Source: Flavobacteriaceae bacterium
Lineage (GTDB): Bacteria; Bacteroidota; Bacteroidia; Flavobacteriales; Flavobacteriaceae
Assembly (NCBI GenBank): GCA_003564185.1
Contig: PXFS01000047.1
Span: 1 to 38,701, forward strand
DNA length: 38,701 nucleotides
Direction of reading: 5' to 3'
The translations under genes were made by a program, and so were the position numbers. The notes beneath the pieces were generated by a model. It was not told the origin of the DNA. It saw only the letters and a list, made by a program, of their open reading frames with translations, and ran no database searches. Each line of letters opens with the position of its first letter. The stretch's first letter is position 1. This document shows, piece after piece, positions 1 to 8,554 of the stretch.

Positions 1-389
1 GCTTCTAAGCTGTGAAAGTTTTTGGCTTCGGCTTCTTTACCTCCGCTCATAAGGTAGCGATCTATGGCTAAATCAATAAAATCTGGTGATAAAAATCGGT
101 TCATGTAATACACCACTGCTGGTGAAAGAGCTGCGATTAACAAAGCTAAAACTCCACCAGAAACAAAAAGTTGTTGCCAGTTGGCTTCGCCTTTAAAATA
201 GTCATCGCGTTTTGCTTTGATGCATAAATAAAAAAACACTACCTGCGGAATTATGATGAGCAAGGAATAAAAAGCATGTTGTTGAATAAGCTCATCATGC
301 CAACCCAAAACCTTCTCTAAAGAAAGCCAAAGGGCATTGAATGCTGTAAAATACAATGCCCACTTAAACTCAATTTCAAACTTACTCAT
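1..389 (-). CDS. DUF4199-like membrane protein, partial
   Basis: An open frame on the minus strand starts at the ATG at 389-387 and runs off the left edge without a stop, giving about 129 residues. The protein begins MSKFEIEFKWALYFTAF and has three hydrophobic stretches, at about residues 9-24, 40-57 and 70-90, consistent with a small multi-pass inner-membrane protein. Composition and layout resemble the DUF4199 family common in Bacteroidota; that assignment is from memory of the family and its function is unknown. It starts 7 bases after the secA stop codon, so it is probably co-transcribed downstream of secA. Its C-terminus lies outside the window. Confidence 0.65.
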   Translation of the reverse strand, partial: MSKFEIEFKWALYFTAFNALWLSLEKVLGWHDELIQQHAFYSLLIIIPQVVFFYLCIKAKRDDYFKGEANWQQLFVSGGVLALLIAALSPAVVYYMNRFLSPDFIDLAIDRYLMSGGKEAEAKNFHSLE

Positions 390-396
390 AAGTGTA

Positions 397-3300
397 TTAT
401 GCTTTTTTTGCTAAAACCCACTCGCCTTTTTCAATTAAGGGTTGAGCTTGCTTGAACTTTAAGGTTTTTTCTTCACCATTAGTTACATTTTTAACAACTA
501 CCTTGTCATTTCTGCCAATTTTTGGTTGCTCCCTAACAATGGTTTCAGTTACTTGAGGTTGTTGTCTTCCTGCTTGTTGACCAGCGGCTCTATTTTGTGC
601 TGCTTGCTCGTCAAGGTTTCTCACCTCTTCTTTTTTGGTTTGTACACGTTCTTTTGGCCTTGTTTGGGAAGCTTCTTTAATACTTGAGGTATCGCGTTGA
701 GGAATTTCACCTTTAAACAAGAAAGAAATCACATCTCTATTCACCTCATCTAACATCACTTTAAATAGCTCTAAAGCCTCAAACTTATAAATCAATAAAG
801 GATCTTTCTGCTCGTGTACCGCCAACTGAACACTTTGCTTCAACTCATCCATTTTTCTAAGGTGGTTTTTCCAAGCTTCGTCAATAATGGCTAAGGTAAT
901 ATTCTTTTCAAAATCGGTCACTAATTGTTTTCCTTGAGATTCGTAAGCCGATTTTAAATTAGTAGCTACTTGTAGGGTTTTTGTCCCATCGGTAAAAGGA
1001 ACAGCAATACGCTCAAAACGTTCTCCGTGTTGTTCGTAAACTTGCTGAATTACAGGAAGAGCAACTTCTGCATTTCTGCTCATTTTATCTTCGTAGCTTT
1101 GGTAAGCCAGTTGATATAGTTTTCCAACAATTTGTTGCTCATTCATCTTCTTGAATTCTGCATCATTAACAGGAGGTTCTACAGAGAAAAAGCGAATGCA
1201 TTCAAACTCAAAGTTGTCAAAATCGTTCGTTAATTTATTGCTAGCAGTAATTGATTCAGAAATATCGTAAATCATATTAGCAATATCAATTCTTAATCGT
1301 TCACCAAAAAGTGCATTGTATCTACGTTTGTAAATAACCTCACGCTGGGCGTTCATTACATCATCATATTCTAAGAGACGTTTTCTTACCCCAAAGTTAT
1401 TTTCTTCCACTTTTTTCTGTGCGCGTTCAATGGATTTTGAAATCATGGAATGCTGGATTACTTCGCCTTCTTCAAGTCCCATTCTGTCCATTAATTTGGC
1501 AATTCGTTCAGAGCCAAATAAACGCATTAAATTATCTTCTAAAGAAACATAAAACTGAGAACTTCCTGGATCTCCTTGACGTCCGGCACGACCTCTTAAC
1601 TGTCTATCTACCCTTCTTGAATCGTGTCTTTCTGTGCCAATAATGGCCAAACCACCAGCTTCTTTTACTTGTTTAGAAAGTTTAATATCCGTTCCACGTC
1701 CCGCCATATTGGTAGCAATGGTAACAATTCCTGCGTTTCCTGCTTCGGCTACAACATCAGCTTCTTTTTTATGCAATTTAGCATTCAAGACATTGTGCTT
1801 GATGTTCTTTATTTTTAACATTCTGCTTAAAAGTTCAGAAATATCTACGGATGTGGTACCAATTAAAACAGGTCTTCCTGCTTCAGAAAGTTGCACTACC
1901 TCATCAATGATGGCATTGTATTTTTCGCGTTTGGTTTTGTACACCATATCTTGGCGATCGTCTCTAGCTATTGGGCGGTTGGTAGGGATTTCAACCACAT
2001 CCAATTTATAGATTTCCCAAAATTCGCCCGCTTCTGTTACGGCTGTACCCGTCATTCCTGAAAGCTTGCGGTACATTCTAAAGTAATTCTGTAAAGTAAC
2101 CGTAGCAAATGTCTGGGTAGCATCTTCTATCTTTACACTTTCTTTGGCTTCAATAGCTTGGTGAAGACCATCACTATATCTACGTCCGTCCATGATACGT
2201 CCAGTTTGTTCGTCAACAATTTTTACCTTGTTGTCCATCACTACGTATTCCGTATCTTTTTCAAATAAAGTATAAGCCTTTAAAAGCTGGCGTAAGGTGT
2301 GAATTCGTTCACTTTTCACGCTGAAATCTCGGTACAATTCTTCTTTTTTTGCTACTTCATCTTCTTTGGGAAGTTTTTGCTTTTCAATTTTTGCGATTTC
2401 CATTCCAATTTCAGGCATCACAAAGAAATCTGGGTCTTTCTCTCCAGATAAAAATTCAACTCCTTTATCGGTTAAATCAATTTGATTCGATTTTTCTTCA
2501 ATTACAAAGAACAAGTCGGCATCTACCTTAGGCATTTCCCGATTATTATCTTGCATGTAAAAGTTTTCTGTTTTTTGAAGAATTTGTTTTACTCCATCTT
2601 CCGATAAAAACTTAATTAAAGCTTTATTTTTAGGAAGTCCTCTATAGACTCTTAAGAGTTGAAATCCACCTTCTTTAGTATCTCCTTCTTTAATTAATTT
2701 TTTTGCTTCAGCTAGCACGCCTGTTAAATATTTACGTTGTGCTTCCACAATTTGAGCTACTTGAGGTTTAAGCTGATCAAATTCGTGTACATCACCTTTT
2801 GGCACAGGACCAGAGATAATTAAAGGAGTACGAGCATCATCAATTAACACGGAATCTACCTCATCAACAATGGCGTAATTAGGTTTTCTTTGAACTAAAT
2901 CATCAGGCGCGTGACTCATGTTATCACGCAAGTAATCAAAACCAAATTCATTGTTAGTTCCGTAAGTAATATCGGCATTGTAAGCGTTTCTACGTTCAGG
3001 CGAATTCGGTTTATAATAATCTACACAATCTACACGAAGTCCGTGAAATTCAAAGATGGGAGCCATCCAAAGGCTATCACGTTTAGCCAAATAATCATTT
3101 ACGGTTACTAAATGCACTCCTTTTCCGGTAAGTGCGTTTAAGTAAACCGGTAAGGTAGCTACCAAAGTTTTACCTTCCCCCGTTTGCATTTCAGCAATTT
3201 TTCCTTGGTGCATGGCCACCCCGCCAATCAGCTGAACATCATAATGAATCATATCCCAAGTTACTTCTTTACCAGCGGCATCCCAAGAATTTTTCCAAAG

Positions 3301-3762
3301 GGCAAAATCACCATCTAGGCTAACGTAATCTTTTTGAGCTGAAAGTGTTCTGTCAAATTCAGTAGCTTTCACCTTCATTTCGCTAGTGTGAAAAAAGCGT
3401 TTGGCAGTTTCTTTTACAACGGCAAAAGCTTCAGGCAAAATAGTGTTTAAAACCGCTTCAGAAGCTTCATAAATTTTATCTTCTAAAGCGTCCATTTCTG
3501 CGTAAATGTCTTCCTTTAGGTTAATATCTTCTTCTTGTTCGGCTTTCTGGTTTAAACTTTCTTTTTCCTCTTCAAAAGCTTTGGTAGCTTCAAAAATCTT
3601 TACTTTAAACGAATTCGTTTTTTCACGTAATTCATCTATAGTTAAGGCTTCAAATTCATTTTCAAACGACTTGATTTTATTAACTATAGGGGTAATTAAT
3701 TTAATATCTTTTTTGGCTTTATCGCCAACAAATGCTTTAAGTACTGAATCTAATAATCCCAT
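397..3762 (-). CDS. secA: Preprotein translocase ATPase SecA
   Basis: SecA is the cytoplasmic ATPase that pushes unfolded preproteins through SecYEG. The 1121-residue product shows Walker A MQTGEGKT at about 192-199, the DEVDS Walker B helicase box, the TNMAGRGTDIKL motif and the GRAGRQGDPGSSQF motif VI region. It is about 220 residues longer than the E. coli protein. The extra length includes an acidic insertion at about residues 60-100, near the N-terminus, and a Gln/Arg-rich linker before a final basic segment. The C-terminal zinc-binding cysteine cluster of E. coli SecA is absent; I recall this as usual for Bacteroidota SecA. It is a core gene flanking the PUL and marks the chromosomal side of the locus. 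The exported lipoproteins and T9SS proteins encoded here would all use Sec. Confidence 0.98.
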   Translation of the reverse strand: MGLLDSVLKAFVGDKAKKDIKLITPIVNKIKSFENEFEALTIDELREKTNSFKVKIFEATKAFEEEKESLNQKAEQEEDINLKEDIYAEMDALEDKIYEASEAVLNTILPEAFAVVKETAKRFFHTSEMKVKATEFDRTLSAQKDYVSLDGDFALWKNSWDAAGKEVTWDMIHYDVQLIGGVAMHQGKIAEMQTGEGKTLVATLPVYLNALTGKGVHLVTVNDYLAKRDSLWMAPIFEFHGLRVDCVDYYKPNSPERRNAYNADITYGTNNEFGFDYLRDNMSHAPDDLVQRKPNYAIVDEVDSVLIDDARTPLIISGPVPKGDVHEFDQLKPQVAQIVEAQRKYLTGVLAEAKKLIKEGDTKEGGFQLLRVYRGLPKNKALIKFLSEDGVKQILQKTENFYMQDNNREMPKVDADLFFVIEEKSNQIDLTDKGVEFLSGEKDPDFFVMPEIGMEIAKIEKQKLPKEDEVAKKEELYRDFSVKSERIHTLRQLLKAYTLFEKDTEYVVMDNKVKIVDEQTGRIMDGRRYSDGLHQAIEAKESVKIEDATQTFATVTLQNYFRMYRKLSGMTGTAVTEAGEFWEIYKLDVVEIPTNRPIARDDRQDMVYKTKREKYNAIIDEVVQLSEAGRPVLIGTTSVDISELLSRMLKIKNIKHNVLNAKLHKKEADVVAEAGNAGIVTIATNMAGRGTDIKLSKQVKEAGGLAIIGTERHDSRRVDRQLRGRAGRQGDPGSSQFYVSLEDNLMRLFGSERIAKLMDRMGLEEGEVIQHSMISKSIERAQKKVEENNFGVRKRLLEYDDVMNAQREVIYKRRYNALFGERLRIDIANMIYDISESITASNKLTNDFDNFEFECIRFFSVEPPVNDAEFKKMNEQQIVGKLYQLAYQSYEDKMSRNAEVALPVIQQVYEQHGERFERIAVPFTDGTKTLQVATNLKSAYESQGKQLVTDFEKNITLAIIDEAWKNHLRKMDELKQSVQLAVHEQKDPLLIYKFEALELFKVMLDEVNRDVISFLFKGEIPQRDTSSIKEASQTRPKERVQTKKEEVRNLDEQAAQNRAAGQQAGRQQPQVTETIVREQPKIGRNDKVVVKNVTNGEEKTLKFKQAQPLIEKGEWVLAKKA

Positions 3763-3832
3763 AATGGATACTTTATTATTTAAATGGCTAATTACTTAGC
3801 GTTAAATTTGTTTTTTTATTGTTTTTCAAGTC

Positions 3833-3840
3833 CAAAGGTA
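3833..3840 (-). promoter_or_regulatory. Candidate secA promoter -7 box
   Basis: On the minus strand the bases read TACCTTTG, matching the Bacteroidota TAnnTTTG -7 consensus, about 70 bases before the secA start. No clear TTG lies 19 bases upstream, because that stretch is occupied by the upstream terminator hairpin. The promoter is therefore plausible but only half supported. Confidence 0.35.
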
Positions 3841-3842
3841 AG

Positions 3843-3872
3843 GAAAAAAAAAAGTCTCTAACCGAGACTTTT
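3843..3872 (-). terminator. Intrinsic terminator after the DUF2795-like gene
   Basis: The arms AAAAGTCTC (3850-3858) and GAGACTTTT (3864-3872) pair perfectly around a 5-base loop. Read on the minus strand, the hairpin is followed by a long T tract (the complement of the A run at 3843-3853). It lies 24 bases beyond the stop of the small gene ending at 3897, so that gene is probably a separate unit from secA. Confidence 0.8.
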
Positions 3873-3896
3873 AAAAGCTTTTATAAGTGGAAGATG

Positions 3897-4118
3897 TTAA
3901 TATTCATCTTCATTCCATAAATAATCCTCATCGGTTGGATAATCCGGCCAAATTTCTTCAATAGAATCATACGTATCTCCTTCGTCTTCAATAGACTGAA
4001 GATTCTCTACAACTTCTAAAGGCGCACCTGTTCTAATGGCATAATCAATTAATTCATCCTTTGTTGCAGGCCAAGGTGCATCGCTCAAATAAGAGGCTAA
4101 TTCTAACGTCCAATACAT
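3897..4118 (-). CDS. Small acidic DUF2795-like protein
   Basis: This 73-residue acidic protein (start MYWTLELASYLSDAPWPATK) has no signal peptide or membrane segment, so it is predicted cytosolic. The N-terminal half looks like the DUF2795 fold, in which short helices and an ATKDELIDYA-type motif recur. The C-terminal half is rich in Asp, Glu, Trp and Tyr. The family is widespread in flavobacteria, often near housekeeping genes, and its function is unknown. The gene has its own strong promoter (4142-4171) and its own terminator (3843-3872), so it is a single-gene unit. The family name is from memory. Confidence 0.75.
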   Translation of the reverse strand: MYWTLELASYLSDAPWPATKDELIDYAIRTGAPLEVVENLQSIEDEGDTYDSIEEIWPDYPTDEDYLWNEDEY

Positions 4119-4141
4119 ATATATTCGTATTACAATTTTTG

Positions 4142-4171
4142 CAAAAGTATGTTTTTTGCCGAAATTTGCAA
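4142..4171 (-). promoter_or_regulatory. Bacteroidota-type promoter for the DUF2795-like gene
   Basis: On the minus strand TTG (4171-4169) is followed by exactly 19 bases and then TACTTTTG (4149-4142). This fits the TTG-N19-TAnnTTTG consensus of the primary sigma factor of Bacteroidota. The -7 box ends 23 bases before the ATG at 4118. Confidence 0.7.
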
Positions 4172-4398
4172 CTTATTTTTAATGAATTTAAAATTAATTT
4201 TTTAGGGCTTCTGGATTGATGGTTAACTAGTTGGTATTATAAGAGCTGGATACGTATTGATACAAAAACATACTGATATTTTTTTTAAATTAGTAGGTTG
4301 AACAATAATTTGGTTGATATGTACAGCTAAGTGGTCTATATGAACCTCATTAGTTAAATATTTACAACGAATTTTGAATAATAATCTTAAATTTACTT

Positions 4399-7300
4399 AT
4401 GATGAAAAGATTTTTACTTAAAAAATTAAAGTTGATTTTTTTGACGTTCTCCTTACTAACGTCATTTTCCATAATAGAAATCCAAGCTCAAAATTTAGTC
4501 ACCAATGGAGATTTTGAGGATGGTGTTATTAATAGTGATAATAATGTAGAAGGATGGGGAGGCTTTAACAACCGTATTTTAATTGATAATGTTACCGATG
4601 AAAGAACAGGTCATATCAATGTAAATGAGGGTTCACTATTTCAGGTGTTTTCAGTTCTACCTGGAGAAACTTATAATTTTTCATTTGAGTATCGATGGTT
4701 AAATAATAATCAGCCTAACATGAATATGACCGTTCGGGTTCGAGATGAGGATACTAATGACATTATTAAATCTATTGACTTATCTCAAAATGAAGGAACT
4801 TGGGCCTCTGTAGATGACGAAGAAGTAACAATACCCGTTGGAGTTGATCAGGTCAGAATTCAATTTTTTAAAGGAGATAATAACAAGCCCTTTCGTATTG
4901 ATAATGTAGTTTTTGAACCCGAAGATGCTTTGCCATGCGTACCGCCTACGAGTGTTGCCAACGCAAGTTTAGCTTCTGAAGCAGCTTCCTTTACTTGGAA
5001 TTCTGCTCCAAGTGAAGAAGATGGCTACAATTGGGTAGTAGTTGAAGATGGAGATGACCCCGACGAAGCCGCAGATGTACTTTTTGATGGCTCTGTCTCA
5101 TCTGGAGAAACTCGAGTTATTATTGATGGATTAACAGAAAACACAAATTACGATCTTTATGTGCGTACAATCTGCGCTGGAACTGAAGAAAGTGATTGGT
5201 CAGGCCCAGTCTCTTTCACTCCCAGTTTTCAAGGCAATTTAATCACCAATTCTAGATTTACATTAAATGGAACCACTTCAAGTGTTAATTCATGGGAGGG
5301 CTTTAACCAGAATTCAAGAAAAGATAACATCAATGGCGATTTTGTAGGTTTTATAGATGATGATGGTACACTTAGACAAGATGTACCTGTTGTGCCTGGT
5401 GTGGAGTATGTGATTTCTTTCAATTACCGCTGGGTGGGCATCCAAAGGCCGCAAGGGAATGATATTACACCTCAGGTAAGAAATCCAAATGTTGGAGGGG
5501 GTGCTGGAATTTTAGCACCACTTCCGCTAACTGAAAACGATGACGATACTTGGTACACCGTTCACTTCACCTACACGCTTCCAGAAAGCGAAGGAATAGA
5601 CGAAATTCGTTTGCAGTTTTTTAAAGGTGTAGATCGAAATCAACTGCATTTAAGTAACGTGACCATATTAGAAAATATTGATGTGGATGATGAAGCAGAT
5701 TTTGTGTATAAAAATGGAGCGTGGTCTCCTTCTAACCCAGAAGGTACAGCAGAAAGCGGTGATGAAATCTACATTTACAACGGATTTGCTGAAATTGAAA
5801 ATTCATTAGAAGCCAATAATTTTGAAGTAACAGCATGGGCTGATGTGGATATTAAAGCTTCCGTAGATTTAACAGGTGATTTTACTTCATTAGGTAAAGT
5901 GAATTTCAAAAATGATGAAAATGTACTTGGTCAATTAAGATCTGCTAATGCTACAGGAACGGTAACGGTAGAACGCTACAATTCAGCAAAGCGTGCCTTT
6001 AGGTTAGTAAGTTCTTCTGTAGATTCAGATCATTCCATTTTTCATAACTGGCAAGAAGGAGGTAGAACAATTGCTAATTTAGGTACACATATTACAGGCT
6101 CTACAGAAGGCGAAGATGGTTTTGATGCTACTTTAACAGGAAACCCTTCACTTTTTACTTTTGATAATACGGTTGCAGACCAATCAGGTGGATCTGCCTG
6201 GAATGCTGTTAATAATACAAACCTTAATGCATTAGAAGCTGGAAAATTATATAGAATTCTAGTTCGTGGTGATCGAAGTATTGACTTAAGCACAAATGAT
6301 GCTGTCCCAACTGAAACAAGCTTAAGAGCAACTGGTACATTGAAGAGTGGTAATCAAACAACAGGAATTGATCTTCCTGCTTTATCAACTGAAGATGAAA
6401 ACTTTAGCGCAATAGGTAATCCATACCAAGCTATAGTTGATGCACAGGAGCTTACATATAATGGTGATGTGAACAGTAACTTTATTTATGTTTGGGCGGC
6501 TACAGAAAGCACGTTAGGGCAATACGTCACTATTAGTACGGATAACTCTGAAGCCCCCGACCCTTCAGACTCAGGAGCAAGTAAATTTATTATGCCTGGA
6601 CAAGCATTCTTTGTTCGAAATAATCTTTCTGTTAGTGATACTCCTAGCATAACCTTTACCGAATCTAGTAAGGCTACCGAAGAACCACAGACTGATATTT
6701 TTAATGAGGGTGCACCTCTTGCATATATTAATATGAGGCTTTATAAAACTGAAGATTTAAATAATGGAATAACAGAAGTTGATGCTATAGGATTTCGATT
6801 TAGTGATGACTTTACCAATCAAGTTTCTGATGAAGATGCAGCAAAATTAGGAAATCCAAATGAAAATTTAGCCATCATTAATGATGGACTACTAGCCATT
6901 GAAAAAAGAGAAATGCCTGTTGATGAGGAAATTATAGAACTTTTTGTGAATTCTTATTCGTCAGTAAATTATACATTTCAAATGTTAACTGAACATTTAC
7001 CCGAAAACACAAAAGTATTTATAGAAGATACATATACCGATGAAAGTATTGAATTAGAAAATGAAAGCAACTACAGTTTTTCAGTAGACCCAAGTATTGC
7101 AGAAAGTGTTGCCTTTAATCGTTTTAAGCTAACATTTGAAGTAGAAACCTTTAGTACAGAAGATTTTACTAATGATTTTGGTATATCTATTTACCCTAAC
7201 CCCGTTCAAAATCTGTTAGCTATTGATTTTAATAGCACAGAAAAGGTGGAGAGAATTCAATTGTTTGATCAATTAGGCAGGTTAATAAAAGCCTATAATG

Positions 7301-7407
7301 AACCGCAACAATTAAAATTTGATGTAAGTGAATTGCAAACAGGAATGTATTTTATTCAAATTTCTACTGAAAATTCGAAACACAAATCAAAATTCATAAA
7401 AAAATAG
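4399..7407 (+). CDS. T9SS-sorted surface protein with two carbohydrate-binding-like modules
   Basis: The 1002-residue product has a signal peptide (1-31, ending IEIQAQ). Module A (32-174) is jelly-roll-like: it starts NLVTNGDFEDG and contains FEYRW and RIQFFKG. A fibronectin type III-like domain follows (about 180-276), then module B (279-425; FNYRW, RLQFFKG). Residues 430-920 form a long beta-rich region with RAFRLVSSSV, GTHITGSTEG and YRILVRGDRS segments, a pattern I recall from large flavobacterial surface proteins. A type A T9SS sorting domain ends the protein (about 927-1002; YPNPVQNLL, TGMYFIQIS, final KSKFIKK). It is probably exported and attached to the cell surface to hold a polysaccharide. 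No catalytic residues are recognisable. The same module occurs in the proteins at 34872 and 36310, which ties this gene to the PUL although it lies beside secA. Exact function is inferred. Confidence 0.85.
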   Translation: MMKRFLLKKLKLIFLTFSLLTSFSIIEIQAQNLVTNGDFEDGVINSDNNVEGWGGFNNRILIDNVTDERTGHINVNEGSLFQVFSVLPGETYNFSFEYRWLNNNQPNMNMTVRVRDEDTNDIIKSIDLSQNEGTWASVDDEEVTIPVGVDQVRIQFFKGDNNKPFRIDNVVFEPEDALPCVPPTSVANASLASEAASFTWNSAPSEEDGYNWVVVEDGDDPDEAADVLFDGSVSSGETRVIIDGLTENTNYDLYVRTICAGTEESDWSGPVSFTPSFQGNLITNSRFTLNGTTSSVNSWEGFNQNSRKDNINGDFVGFIDDDGTLRQDVPVVPGVEYVISFNYRWVGIQRPQGNDITPQVRNPNVGGGAGILAPLPLTENDDDTWYTVHFTYTLPESEGIDEIRLQFFKGVDRNQLHLSNVTILENIDVDDEADFVYKNGAWSPSNPEGTAESGDEIYIYNGFAEIENSLEANNFEVTAWADVDIKASVDLTGDFTSLGKVNFKNDENVLGQLRSANATGTVTVERYNSAKRAFRLVSSSVDSDHSIFHNWQEGGRTIANLGTHITGSTEGEDGFDATLTGNPSLFTFDNTVADQSGGSAWNAVNNTNLNALEAGKLYRILVRGDRSIDLSTNDAVPTETSLRATGTLKSGNQTTGIDLPALSTEDENFSAIGNPYQAIVDAQELTYNGDVNSNFIYVWAATESTLGQYVTISTDNSEAPDPSDSGASKFIMPGQAFFVRNNLSVSDTPSITFTESSKATEEPQTDIFNEGAPLAYINMRLYKTEDLNNGITEVDAIGFRFSDDFTNQVSDEDAAKLGNPNENLAIINDGLLAIEKREMPVDEEIIELFVNSYSSVNYTFQMLTEHLPENTKVFIEDTYTDESIELENESNYSFSVDPSIAESVAFNRFKLTFEVETFSTEDFTNDFGISIYPNPVQNLLAIDFNSTEKVERIQLFDQLGRLIKAYNEPQQLKFDVSELQTGMYFIQISTENSKHKSKFIKK

Positions 7408-7434
7408 ACTTTGTTGTTTATATTTTCATTTTAT

Positions 7435-7462
7435 CCGCCTCGTTAAGAGGCGGTTTTTATTA
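7435..7462 (+). terminator. Intrinsic terminator of the T9SS surface-protein gene
   Basis: CCGCCTC (7435-7441) and GAGGCGG (7447-7453) form a perfect 7-bp GC-rich stem with a GTTAA loop, followed by TTTTT. It lies between two convergent genes. The T tract is better on the plus strand, so it mainly serves the gene ending at 7407, but it may also stop transcripts arriving from galE and the formylglycine-generating enzyme. Confidence 0.85.
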
Positions 7463-8530
7463 TTCTCTTTTTTCTTTTAGCATTTCAGGCGTAGCTACAG
7501 TTCTAAAGCCTACATGACCTGAACTGGATTTCTCTGTATTTCCCATTCGTGCAGAAATTCTAAAACTTGCGCAATACGAATCATGGCATAAAAAAGAACC
7601 TCCTTTTATTATCCGTTCAACTTCATTAGGGTTATTAGGGTTAAAAGGATTGTCAGCTCCTTTTGGGTTCTTATGAATTTTATTAGGATCTAAGCTTTCG
7701 TAGTAATTTACATTAAAATAATCTTGCGTTATCTCCCATACATTTCCCATCATATCATACAATCCAAGAGAATTAGGCGGATATGATTTTGTAGGAGCTA
7801 CAAAATCGTGCCCATCTTTTGTATCTAATTGCGTAGGAAAAACCCCTTGCCAAGTATTGGCGTTTTCGATCAGTTGTTCAATCTCATTCCCCCAAGGGAA
7901 AATTGCATTTTCTTGCTCTCCTTGTGCAGCTGCTTCCCATTCCGCTTCAGTAGGTAATCTTCGGTTTGCCCAGTCACAATAAGCTAATGCATCTTCGTAA
8001 GCAATATGAACAACTGGGTAATCTTCTTTGCCTTTAATGCTTGAATTTGGTCCTTCTGGATGCTTCCAATTAGCCCCAATTTTCCACTCCCACCATTGGT
8101 GGTAGTCATTTTTGTCTTCAACTTCTAAAGCATTTCGATTAAAAGTTAAGCTTCCTGCTTGCAATAAAGAATCATCTGGTTTTGGCGTTCCAGATGGAAC
8201 TTCCTTTTTCATTTCTTCCCAATCAATAGGTTTTTCTGCTAAAGTAATGTAACCCGTTTCTTCAACAAATCTGGCAAAATCTTTATTGGTCACTTCAGTA
8301 GCATCTATAAAAAATCCATCTACTTGAACTTGATGAGCAGGTTTTTCAGCTTTCATGGCCATTTGGTCTCCTTTTTTTGCTCCTTTGGTAAAAGTTTTAC
8401 TGGGCACCCAAACCATTCCTTGAGGAGCTTCAACAGGAGGAACTTCAATTTCTTTTGAAGGTGTATTTTCGCAACCAAGAATTACAAAAACACTAAAAAT
8501 AAAAACTAGTCTATTTAATAATATCATCAT
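7460..8530 (-). CDS. Lipoprotein formylglycine-generating enzyme (sulfatase-modifying)
   Basis: The 356-residue protein of the SUMF1/FGE family has a signal peptide with lipobox VILGC (Cys20). The FGE fold covers about residues 36-350, with typical segments GMVWVPSKTF, DATEVTNKDF, RRLPTEAEWEAAA, MMGNVWEITQD and GHVGFRTV. The KGGSFLCHDSYC segment places Cys315 and Cys320 five residues apart, like the two copper-binding catalytic cysteines of human FGE. It is therefore probably an active enzyme that oxidises the Cys of C-x-P-x-R motifs to formylglycine. All three sulfatases in the window carry that motif. The residues after Cys20 (ENTPSKE) lack an obvious surface-export signal, so I infer it stays on the periplasmic side. 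It lies 24 bases downstream of galE and is probably co-transcribed with it. Confidence 0.88.
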   Translation of the reverse strand: MMILLNRLVFIFSVFVILGCENTPSKEIEVPPVEAPQGMVWVPSKTFTKGAKKGDQMAMKAEKPAHQVQVDGFFIDATEVTNKDFARFVEETGYITLAEKPIDWEEMKKEVPSGTPKPDDSLLQAGSLTFNRNALEVEDKNDYHQWWEWKIGANWKHPEGPNSSIKGKEDYPVVHIAYEDALAYCDWANRRLPTEAEWEAAAQGEQENAIFPWGNEIEQLIENANTWQGVFPTQLDTKDGHDFVAPTKSYPPNSLGLYDMMGNVWEITQDYFNVNYYESLDPNKIHKNPKGADNPFNPNNPNEVERIIKGGSFLCHDSYCASFRISARMGNTEKSSSGHVGFRTVATPEMLKEKRE

Positions 8531-8554
8531 TATGGTTTATTCATATTCAAAAAA

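Noticed and set aside
1634..2011. A 125-residue open frame on the plus strand inside secA
   Set aside because: It lies wholly antisense to a clear secA gene, has no family resemblance and no promoter. It is a by-product of secA codon composition.
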